Shown here piece after piece: positions 35,644-47,600 of a stretch of DNA of 64,000 bases (position 1 is the first letter of the stretch; the number at the start of each line of letters is the position of its first letter). The position numbers and the translations under genes are program-made. The DNA is taken from positions 797,501-861,500 of the forward strand of contig BSYO01000033.1 of the NCBI GenBank assembly GCA_033239525.1, written 5' to 3'. The stretch comes from Nepenthes gracilis. Lineage: Eukaryota > Streptophyta > Magnoliopsida > Caryophyllales > Nepenthaceae. A model generated the notes under the pieces. The model searched no databases. It saw nothing but the letters and a program-made list of their open reading frames with translations, and was not told the DNA's origin.

Positions 35644-38600
35644 ATGGCTCTGGGCCTCGGGAAGCTCACTATCCTCGTCGGTGCAGGTTTATCTCCATCA
35701 TTCTTTGTCTCCGTCTGTGTTTATGATGTTTGTTTCCTCATGCCCAATTTTATCGAGTAATATCTCTGTTTAATGAGTGTATGTGAATTTCTGGTGATGG
35801 ATCCGCGTTTGGGATGGTGAATAAATGAGTTATTTGTTTATCCTTACTGGGTTAGGGTTTTTATCTTAATCAGGCAACAACATTTAGTGTGTTAGGGTCA
35901 GAGTTTATTGAAGTACAAGTCTGTGTTGATGTGCAAATGGAATTATACCAGTGATCAAGTATTTAATGATTGGGAATAAGTTATTAGATGTAATATTGTC
36001 TCCAATTTAGATTTTATTGTCAGTGTTGTTAATGACAACCATTCTAACTGCAGGTATCCTGGGGTCGGTCTTGGCAAAAGAAGGGCGCATGCCAAGCATC
36101 TCTGATTTTGTTTCTGGCGCCTTAAAGGTGTGAATTTAACATGGCGCATGTAGTGCATATGCGTGGTAGAAATAAAAATCAAAAATTGATGCTTGGTTTT
36201 AGTTATTGCTGCTGCTATAGTTTTTGATGGCGTGCCTATGTAGCCTTTTTCATTGTTTATGTATTTTTTAAAGTGCAGCTTCTTTGTCTCTTGCTTGTAT
36301 TTACTATTTTATTTCTGAAGTTCCCGTCATTCCATGCTGAGTTGCGTTGTGTGCATTTATTGGACTTGACAACTTAAATTTTGTCCCTACCTAACAAAAT
36401 AACTGTTTTGATGTCTATGTTGTGTTTGTTGATTTACAACATATTTGTTCTAATATCCTGCAGATTGCTTTGAAGCCAACTAGACAAAATGACTCTGCTT
36501 CATCAGCTAGCAAGCCAAAATATGACGCTTTATCGTCCCAGGTTTGCCACCTGATCTGATTTCTACTGGAAAATAGTGTTCATGCTTTCACAGTAACAGG
36601 AAACTTTCTTTTTACTATGAAAAAGTTGGGGTTGAAGCTATTCTTGTATTTCCTTCTTGAACAATTTTGTTTGCAAGGAAAAGTCAAATATTGATAGGAA
36701 CTGACCGGTCCTCTAGCAATGGTGCTTTCATCATGGGCCAAAATAGAAAAAAATGGTTCAAGCTATTTGGGTGTCGCGGTCCATTTTTGGTACTACCTCC
36801 CAACACCTTGGATATCAGCCACCGCCACCATGGGCATTGTCACTACATGGATTACCAGCATAATATTAATCAAGCTTATGTCCCAAAAATTTGTAACACG
36901 ATGTTGCATAAAAATTCATTCGTGACTCCTAAACAACATCAGGTTTTTTACGTCCCATGATATAGTCAAATTTTTTCATTTGACCAATGACTTTTGGAAC
37001 CTACTTAACCATATAATACTGCAGCAGTATCACTATAAAAAAATCCATTCAAATAAACAATGCGAGAAAACCAAAACAATGTACGGCATTGGCTATGCTG
37101 CATCAACTTATACATATCAAATTGTACTTAAAATACTTAGATTGTTTTTCTCAACAATAATATTCAAATGCATAATTTTCATTCTTTTCACATGAACCTT
37201 AAAAAATAAACACCTATATGTCCAAGATATCTAAGTGATTAAAGTTTGCTAATCTAAAAAGTGATGACAATATAAGGTGAATTAAAAACTCATCAAGTAA
37301 TTAAATGAGGTAGAAAATAAACATAGTCATTGAGAATATGCATGGGAAGAATAATGAACCAAAGGTTAATGATAAACTTCACTGACTAGGGCTGAATATA
37401 TGAATGTCAACGTATATATTTTTTTCCTAAAGTTGGGCATTACTTTACTACTTAAAACCTGTGGAGAGGTCTATCTACATATTTTTCCTCATTGACGTAG
37501 CCTTATTTCTATTGCAACCTATGGGATGCCCATCATACTACCTTTTTCCTTTTTGCTTAATATAAAGTAACATGCCAAATATATATTCTATCGATTCTTT
37601 ATAATGGTTCATTTTGAAAGAAACAAGGAGAAAAATGTTTGTGAAACATGTAGATTTTTTCAGATTTTTAAATCAATGGCCTAACTTTATTGTGGAAAAT
37701 TGTCAAGCCGTTGCAAAAGAAATGACATGTAAAAAGACATTTTTCTTCAAATTTCAGAAATTTTAGCATTTTTAACATTTATCATAATCCTGAACGTTAT
37801 ACTTCAAAATATGAGATAAGGGACGTGTATGCAATCCAAATATCAAAAGGAATATATGGATGAACCCTGGCATGTAATGCGAAAATATGAGTCACAGATT
37901 TCGGATTATCAAGAGAACAAAATCAGAAATTTCAGCACAAGGATGAAAAACTATACTTGAAATTCACTAACCTTAACTTAATTCTGAAGAATTTTGAAGG
38001 TTTTGCTCCATATTCTCTTTCCTTTTCTCCTCTCTATTTTCCTCTTACTTCTCATAATATTAGAAAAATGGATTAAAAAGAGGCAGAAACCTACTGCATA
38101 AACATAGTGATGTATGTGTGCCATCAAGCAACATGGATGAAAATATTGGTTTGGTATTGGTTGTAGTCATATTGGTATTTAATATATCGGACAATACATA
38201 TTGGTATTGGATATATTGGATAATATCCATTGGTATCAAATATATTGGATGGGAAAAAATTCTAGAAATTATAAACTAATGGGGTTGTATCGGTTGATAT
38301 ATTGACTTTATCGGCCAATATGGAAATATATTGTGATATTGTTATAGTTTTAGAAAATATTTGTATTAAAGGCCCCGATATCGATGTTTCCATCAATGGG
38401 CGTGAGGGTGGTGCATGAGCGCCTCCTCATATGTGACTCCTACTGTTAGGCATGCACGAGTGCCCCTTAGCATTCTCAGGCCCGGTGAATTCCGTTAGGC
38501 ATGCACAAGTTCCTTTCATGCGTGCATCGGTGCCATCAACACGAAGATTATATTTAGGGCCTTGTCCGAACCTTGCAATTTTCCTTAATAATTCACCCCA

Positions 38601-41600
38601 TTTTTTTAGCTCAGACATTACAGGTATCACCACCACCACCAATCCATCCCACTGACTCCATCTTTTCCCATCCCAAAGCATCACATGCCATGCTTCCATC
38701 TATCCCTCCTACAATTAAGTAGAGGCATGTGAATCTAATGTGTTCAAGATTATTATTGGTAAAACAGATTTCATGAGTTCAGTTTGTAGATGGAATGATG
38801 AACAAATCCATTTTCAAAAAAATTATGAACAAATAAAATTAGTGATTTGTAGAGGCGTGTGAATGTAATGTCTTCAAGATAAGTATTGGTTAAACAGATT
38901 TCATTAGTTCAGTAATTGTAGATGGAATATTGAACAAATCAGTGTTATCATAATATAATGAACAAATTAAATTTATGATTTGTAGGATTCTTTCAAATAA
39001 TATATTTCATTACTTTGGATATGTAATGCAAGAGAATGAAAAAATTGATAACAATCTATTCTATAGGATTACATAGGTTGGTTAATTTGGAGAAATTTGT
39101 GATTGGAAAACAATGAATTATAAGAAAAAATTTATGACATACATTAGACCATCTATATTTTATGGATTAGAATATTTGGTAATTGGAAAATATATATCAA
39201 AACTAAATGTTACAAGGATGAGAATGTTTAGGTGGATAAATTGTATTACTTTAAGAGATATGACATATTCATAACCAATTAGAATCCACGCATAGAAAAA
39301 AATTGAGGAATGAACATTTAAGGTGACTTGAACACTTAAAAAGTAGGTGCAACAACTTGCTAGTAAGTAAAGGTTATCTATTTGAGATTAGAGAGAAGAA
39401 GAAAGGGAAAGGAAAAATCAAATTAAGATGATAAAGAAAGATATGTTGCTTCGACTTTTAGAGGATGTTCCTAAACCAAATGGAATGGTGGAAGTAGATT
39501 CATATAGTTATTATAAACGACATTTCCTAGTGGGGAAGACTTCGTCGATGTTATTATACACAGTTTAGCACATTTTAAATCTGATGGCTTCTTAATCTAT
39601 TAAGTTTCAGACTTAATTAAATCAGTTTAAATCACTGGAAGCAAACATATCTGTCACTTGAAATCATTTGATAAACATCACGACCCTGTAGTTGGCTACT
39701 GAAAGCTCTTTGGGATCCTTTTTCACTTGCACTTTTTTGGGGAATAAAACTTCTGGTCCTTTGACTTACTTTTCTAGTAAGTTTTTGCTTTTACTTCCTA
39801 AGATTTATTTTATGCTTTATGAAATGCTCGTCAAGAAGCAGATTGTATAATAGAAGTCATTTATCTTGTGCATGTGAACATATTTGTAAGACTTATCTCG
39901 TCAATGTTTACGCGTGGGTTTTTTTTTTAATTTTTTGGTTGTTATTACAGCATCTTATGTATTCAGATAAATCTAACCAGATTAGTTCAAGTAAACATGT
40001 TAGTTGTCATTTTTATTTTCACAGGTGAACAGCCTGAGGCAAGAGCTGCAGCTTTTGTCTTCTAGTAGACCAGTAACAATTGTGACTTCCAGTGCAACAG
40101 GTAGCTGTCTTAATGTTGTCGTTCCATGGGAGGATTCATTTTTATTTGTAATTGGGTTGTTTTATGCCTCAAATCTGCTAATTGAATTAGGGGTCAAACT
40201 TAGACGAACTCCTTTCCTAAATTATTGTCCTTTTAATGGAAACTGGAGGTGCTTGATAATGCTCTTCTCCCTGCCAAGACTTTGTTAAGGTTGACTTCTA
40301 TGGTTCTCTGCCATCAGCAAGTTGTATCCTATTTGCAATTGTGGTTTACTGAGCCAAAATAAATGTGTTTTTATGTTGTCTTGCTAATCATTACTTTGAG
40401 ATTGATGATTTTAGTTTTTCATTTATTCACTCATTGTGACTCCTATGAGATTCCTTATCTTTACTTATGTTTAAAGTTTGTTATCAGTCAATTTGTTCTT
40501 ACAAAGATTTTGATGGATTTTGATTTCAATATGTATAGGTGGCCGCCGCTATGGCCTAGTCGTCATTATAATAATTATTGGATATGGCTATGTTTGGTGG
40601 AAGGTAAATGGTCTCTATCCTCGTTACTGAAGAAAGTGATATTGCTTGTCATCATATTTATAACGTGTGCAGTCCACTGGTCTTGTTGCTACTCTTCTGG
40701 TATAAAGTTATGTTGTTTGGTCTCTCTAATTTGCATCAAGTTGCGATTAATGATATCTGTGGAACTTCTACATATAGATCTGTAGGTTGCTATATAAAGC
40801 AATAACTGATGACGCTTATCTGTAGCTACAGTCACTGAGATTAGTTGCTTAAAAGCTTGTTTAATTTTAAGGCCTTTGTTCCAAGCCAAATTCATCTTTT
40901 CACATATTTTAGTCATGTGGGGTCACATCTATTTATCAACTGCTTACATGTCACATGCCATTTCTCAGATGCCTGGACTAGCTAGAATTTTGTATCTCTA
41001 GGTCCCACGGACATGAATGAAATTAATTTTTAATATTTTATAATGCATTATTTCTCAGTTGTAGATGATGTAACTCCTAAATATGCAGCTTCATTTCCTT
41101 TTCTCTTATTACAGACAATTAATATTTATTCATTGAGAATATTGATGGTCAACATGTGATAGAATTATTCTGCAAATAATGTGTACAATACATAAGAAAC
41201 TAGAAGCACATATATCAAACCTATGTCAAAAGTACAAACAAAAAAACTATGCTGTTGGAGCACCATGTATAAAATCTCATAAATTTGCCTATGTACTTTC
41301 TGTAATTATTTTGATAATTGATAATCATAACGGTATTGTTCAAATTTACACAGTGTGGGTAGATGACCTAGTCACTATATACTATACAGAACGTAGGCTG
41401 GGATACTTGCATGTATTGAAGGTGGTGTCCTGTACAATTGTGTGTGAAATTGGAAAACTTTGGAAGATAATGCTACTTTGTACATTTCGTGTTATCAAAT
41501 CTCTCTTTTTTACCAGGTGCTGTAATTCCATTTTGTAGTTATATGTATTTGTAGCTTATTGTCAGTTTGCTGGTGAATTTTTTAGGCTTCTGTCTCACTA

Positions 41601-44600
41601 TTTGGTCATGTTTTTCAGTTCTACAAACTTGTGGCTGTTCTCTATATGAATTTGCATATTGATACGCTTGACTGTTTTGCTAAAGTGTTATTGTCATGTT
41701 AATGTTACAAATGCCTTTTTCTCATTTATCTTGAGCAGGGTGGCTAAAATTGCCCAGTTATTAAAACATATGTAACTCATGGCTTCAATCTCCCATGAAA
41801 TTCATTATATGCAAAGCAATTTAGGTTTCCTGTTAAGACCATGCTGATATCTTTGAAATAGTATTTAATATGTCCCCAGCATTTGAGTGTACCTTCAGAT
41901 CTCTAGTTTATTGTTTTCCCAGCGTCTTTTTGCAATTTCTCTTTACATTTTCTGTTCATAAATAAAGAAGTGTTTGTACCAAATATATTATTCAATGTGG
42001 ATGCTTGATTATTGGTTATGAGAATGCAACCAAGCAAGCTATCTATTAAGTGTTAATTCTGTAAACCTAGTTTCGCATATACTTTTAGCCCCACTTATGT
42101 ATTTATTTTGTTTTTTTCTTTAATCTTGATGTGTAGATCAGTGTCGATTGTTCTTGTCTGTTTGAAGTGGCTGACAATGTAATTGATTATGCTTCTATAT
42201 TGTCAGGGATGGAAACTTCCTGACCTGTCTTTTGCAACTAAGCGTAGCTTATCAGATGCCTGCTCTGCTGTGGCTAAACAGCTCGAAGAAGTTTACTCAT
42301 CGATCTCGGCAAGTTGTTACCCCATTTTCTGATTACATTTTTGTTTCGTGAAATCAATTTCAAAGGCTTAGTGATGCGGACATTAAGGATAGAAAAATTT
42401 GATTTTATTTCCAATTAGCAGAGATTTGATTTTATTTTTTATTTGATTTTATTTCTAAATTAGAAGAGATTTGATTTGATTTTTTTATATTTTATTTTCA
42501 AATTAGTGGAGTTTTATTTTATTTGATTAGTAAATATTTTATTTGATTTTATTTTTTCTTATTTTAGAAAATTATGTCATATTTAATTAGAAAATTATAT
42601 TTGTTTTCAATTTATCTTAGGACTAGGGTTTTTCAATATAAGGACTTCAACTTTATTATTTGAGTGAGTATTGATGAATTGAATGAAATTTGAATGATTG
42701 TGATTTTCTTCTCATCCTCTTGATCTCTATTTCTCTCTCTCCTGATCTCTCCTTTTCTTTCCCCCGGTTTTCATTTTGTTTCTTCCCCTCTTCTCAATTT
42801 CTTCTTCTTCCCCTCCGCAATTTTTCCATCCCCTACATTAAATTTGGTATCAAAGAAGGTTCCTCTTTCCTATATCAAATTGTGATTATCTTTCTTCTAT
42901 CTTGTTTTTTCTACCTCTCACCTTACTATGTTCCCTTCCTATTCACCCTCTTCCTCCTTCTCTCCCACCTTCCCTTTGCCACCTCTTCCCTGCATCACAA
43001 AGAATCTAGAATCAGCCATTAGTTGGAGCTACTGCTGCGAGCAGAATGACCATGTCTATATCACATACTATCACCTTGCATGCTCACTTTATTGGACAGG
43101 AATATAAAAAGGTGTGCGGATTGGCAGATGTATGGGGTGATGAAATGGTGCCAAAAGAGTCAGCCCATTTAGAGGATTGCGTAACAACTCATCTTGTGGT
43201 TGGAAAATTGATTACAGAAGTTTTACTCAAGTCCCAACTAATTGGGAAAAATTGATGCGAATATCATGGATGAAGAGATTTGATTTTATTTCTAAATTAG
43301 ATTTGATTTTATTTTCAATTAGAAGAGATTTGATTTTATTTTCCATTTGACTTTATTTTTAAATTAGAAGAGATTTGATTTTATTTTCAAATTAGTAGAG
43401 TTTGATTTTATTTGATTAGTAAAGATTTTATTTGATTTATATTTTTCTTATTTGAGGAAGTTATTTCACATTTAGTTAGGAAATTATATTTATTTTTAAA
43501 TTATCTTAGGATTATGATTTTTCTTTATAAGAATCCTAATTCTATTGTTTGAGTGAGTATTGCGTTGAATTGAATGAAATTTGACTGATTGTGATTTTCT
43601 TCCTCTCTCTCTTGGTCTCTACTTCTTTCTCTCCCCTGATCTCTCCTTTTCTTTTCCCTGGTTCTCATTTTGTTTCTTTCCTTCCTCTCAGTTTCTTTTT
43701 CTTCTCCTTTGCTATTTTTCCATTCCCTACATCAAATTTGGTATCAAAGAAGGTTCCTCTTTCCTGTATCAAATTGTGATTGTCTTTCTTCTACCTTGTT
43801 CTTTCTGCCTCTCACTTTACTATGTTCCCTTCCCATTCACTCTCTTTCTCCTCTCCTGCCTTCCCCTTGCCACCCTTCCCCGCAATTACAAAGGATTTAG
43901 CATCAGCCATTAGTTGGAGCTACTACTACGAGTAGAATGGCCATATCTACATCACATACTACAACCTTGCATGCTCACTTTGTTGGACAGGGGTACGGAC
44001 ATGTGTGCGGATTGGCAGATGTATGGGGTGATGAAATGGTGCCAAAAGTGTCAGTCCATCTTGAGGATTGCGTAGCCACTCATTTTGTGGTTGGGGAATT
44101 GACTACAGTAGTTTTACTTGAATTCCAACTACCCGGGAAAAATTGATGCGGATATCATGGATGAAGAGATTTGATTTTATTTCTAAATTAGATTTGATTT
44201 TATTTTTAATTAGAAGAGATTTGATTTTATTTCCCATTTGATTTTATTTTTTAAATTAGAAGAGATTTGATTTTATTTCTTATTTGATTTTATTTTCAAA
44301 TTAGTAGAGTGTGATTTTATTTGATTAGTAAAGATTTTATTTGATTTATATTTTTATTATTTGAGGAAGTTATATCATATTTAGTTAAAAAAATATATTT
44401 ATTTTTAAATTATCTTCGGATTATGATTTTTCTGTATAAGAACCTTAATTCTATTGTTTGAGTGAGTATTGTTGAATTGAATGAAATTTGAGTGATTGTG
44501 ATTTCCTTCCTCTCTCTCTTGGTCTTTACTTCTTTCTCTCCTTTGATCTCTCATTTTCTTTCCCCTGGTTCTCATTTTGTTTCTTTCCCTCCTCTCAGTT

Positions 44601-47600
44601 TCTTTTTCTTCCCCTTCGCTATTTTTCCATTCCTTACATCAAATTTGGTATTAAAGAAGGTTCCTCTTTCTTGTATCAAATTGGGATTGTCTTTCTTCTA
44701 TCTTGTTCTTTCTGCCTCTCACCTTACTATGTTCCCTTCCCATTCACTCTCTTCCTCTTCTCCTGCCTTCCCCTTGCCACCCCTTCCCTGCATCACGAAG
44801 GATTTAGAATTAGCCATTAGTTGAAGCTACTACTGCGAGCAGAATGGCCATATCTACATCACATACTACCACCTTGCATGCTCACTTCATTGGACAGAAG
44901 TACAAACAGATGTGCGGATTGGCAGATGTATGGGGTGATGAAATGGTGCCAAAAGTGTTAGCCCATCTTGAGGATTGCGTAGCCATTCATCTTGTGGTTG
45001 GAAAATTGACTACAGTAGTTTTACTTGAATTCCAACTACCCGGGAAGAATTGATACGGATATTATGGATGAAGAGATTTGATTTTATTTCTACATTAGAT
45101 TTGATTTTATTTTCAATTAGAAGAGATTTGATTTTATTTCCCATTTGATTTTATTTTCAAATTAGAAGAGATTTGATTTTATTTCTCATTTGATTTTATT
45201 TCCAAATTAGTAGAGTTTGATTTTATTTGATTAGCAAAGATTTTATTTGATTTTATATTTTTCTTATTTTAGGAAGTTATGTCATATTTAGTTAAAAAAT
45301 TATATTTATTTTCTAATTATCTCAGGATTATGATTTTTTTATATAAGAACCCTAATTCTATCGTTTGTGTGAGTATTGCTGAATTGAATGAAATTTGATT
45401 GATTGTGATTTTCACCCCCTTCCTCTTGGTCTTTATTTCTCTCTCTCCCTTGATCTCTTTTTTTCTTCTCTCTGGTTCTTATTTTGTTTCTTTCCCTCCT
45501 CTCAGTTTCTTCTCTTTTTCTTCCCCTATTTTTCTATCCCGTATATTAAATTTGATATCAAAGAAGGTTCTTCTTTCCTGTATCAAATTGGGATTGTCTT
45601 TCTTTTATCTTGTTTTTGTTGCCGCTTACCTTAGTATGTTCCCTACCCATTCATTCTCTTCGTCCTCCTCTCCTGCCTTCCCCTTGCCACCCCTTTCCTG
45701 CATCACAAAGGATTTAGAATCAGCCATTAGTTGGAGCTACTACTGCGAGCAGAATGGTCATATCTACATCACATACTACCACCTTGCATGCTTACTTCAT
45801 TAGACAAGGGTACAAACAGGTGTGCGGATTGGCAAATGTATGGGGTGATGAAATGGTGCCAAAAGTGGCAGCCCATCTTGGGGATTGCGTAGCCACTCAT
45901 CTTGTGGTTGGAAAATTGATTACAGTAGTTTTACTCGAATTCCAACTACTCGGAAAGAATTGATGCGGATATCATGGATGAAAGATTTGATTTTATTTCT
46001 AAATTAGATTTGATTTTATTTTAAATTAGAAGATATTTGATTTTATTTCTTATTTGATTTTATTTTCAAATTAGAAGAGATTTGATTTTATTTCTCATTT
46101 GATTTTATTTTCAAATTAGTAGAGTTTGATTTTATTTGATTAGCAAAGATTTTATTTGATTTTATATTTTTCTTATTTTAGAAAATTATGTCATATTTAG
46201 TTAAAAAATTATATTTATTTTCTAATTATCTTAGGATTAGGATTTTTCTATATAAGAATTCTAACTCTATTGTTTGAGTGAGTATTGCTGAATTGAATGA
46301 AATTTGATTGATTGTGATTTTCTTCCCCTTCCTCTTGGTCTTTACTTCTCTCTCCCTTGATCTTTCCTTCTTTTCTCCCGGTTCTCATTTTGTTTCTTTC
46401 CTCCTCTCAGTTTCTTCTTCTTCTCTTTGCTATTTTTCCATCTCTACATCAAATTTGATATCAAAGAAGGTTTTTCTTTCCGTATCAAATTGTAATTGTC
46501 TTTCTTTAATCTTGTTCTTTTGCCTCTCACCTTAGTATGTTCCCTACCCATTCATTCTCTTCCTCCTCTCCTGCCTTCCCCTTGCTACCCCTTCCCTGCA
46601 TCACAAAGGATTTAGTATCAGCCATTAGTTGGAGCTACTACTGCAAGCAGAATGACCATATCTACATCACATACTACCACCTTGCATGCTCACTTTGTTG
46701 GACAGGGGTACAGACATGTGTGCGGATTGGCAGATGTATGGGGTGATGAAATGGTGCCAAAAGTATCAGTCCATCTTGAAGATTGCGTAGCCACTCATGT
46801 TGTGGTTAGGGAATTGACTACAGTAGTTTTACTCGAATTCTAACTACTCGGGAAGAATTGATGCGGATATTATGGATAAAGGATTTGATTTTATTTCTAA
46901 ATTAGATTTGATTTTATTTTAAATTAGAAAAGATTTGATTTTATTTTCAAATTAGAAGAGATCTGATTTTATTTCTCATTTGATTTTATTTCCAAATTAG
47001 TAGAGTTTGATTTTATTTGATTAGTAAAGATTTTATTTAATTTTATATTTTTCTTATTTTAAAAAGTTATGTCATATTTAGTTAAAAAAATATATTTATT
47101 TTCTAATTATCTTAGGATTATGATTTTTCTATATAAGAATTCTAACTCTATTGTTTGAGTGAGTATTGCTGAATTGAATGAAATTTGAGTGATTGTGATT
47201 TTCTTCCCCTTCCTCTTGGTCTTTACTTCTATCTCCCCTGATCTTTCCTTCTTTTTTCCCTGGTTATCATTCTATTTCTTCCTTTCCTCTCAGTTTCTTC
47301 TCCTTCTCCTTCCTACTCTTCCCTCTCCTGCATCAAATTTGGTATCAGAGAAGGTTTTTCTTTCCTGTATCAAATTATGGTTGTCTTTCTTTTCTCTTAT
47401 TCTTTTGCCTCTCGACCTCATTTTGTTTCCTTCCCATTCACCCTCTTCCTCCTTCTCTCCTACCTTCCCCTTGCCACCCCTTCCCTACATTACAAATGAA
47501 CTAGAATCAACCATTAGATAGAGCTATTATTGTGAGTAGAATGGCCATGCCTATGTTACATGCTATCACCTTGCATACTCACTTTATTGGACAGGGGTAC

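Larger units (their letters stand above)
36542..40024 (+). other. Intron 3 of the DUF1664 gene (3.5 kb)
   Basis: GT-AG intron (GTTTGC ... TTTTCACAG). It contains a degenerate run of TATTGGTAT/GGCCAATATG motifs (38140-38390), a direct duplication (38719-38985) and a LINE fragment (39010-39500), listed separately where clear. Bases 36640-38100 hold nothing I recognise. The open readings there (up to 97 aa) resemble no family. Confidence 0.75.

Noticed and set aside
36667..36960. 97-aa reading in intron 3
   Set aside because: No similarity to a family I know, AT-rich surroundings and no splice or promoter context.
40363..41538. 140-aa and 119-aa readings within intron 5 and the intron 4-exon 5 boundary
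   Set aside because: They run through splice sites of the DUF1664 gene and have no recognisable domain. The spliced reading explains the exon part.
42690..43022. 110-aa reading rich in Phe, Leu, Ser and Pro, repeated in each unit of the LTR chain (also 43581, 44488, 45399, 46308, 47189)
   Set aside because: It spans the LTR 3' end and the internal segment and is a translation of a CT-rich leader. The composition explains the reading, the frame shifts between copies, and overlapping frames are equally open.
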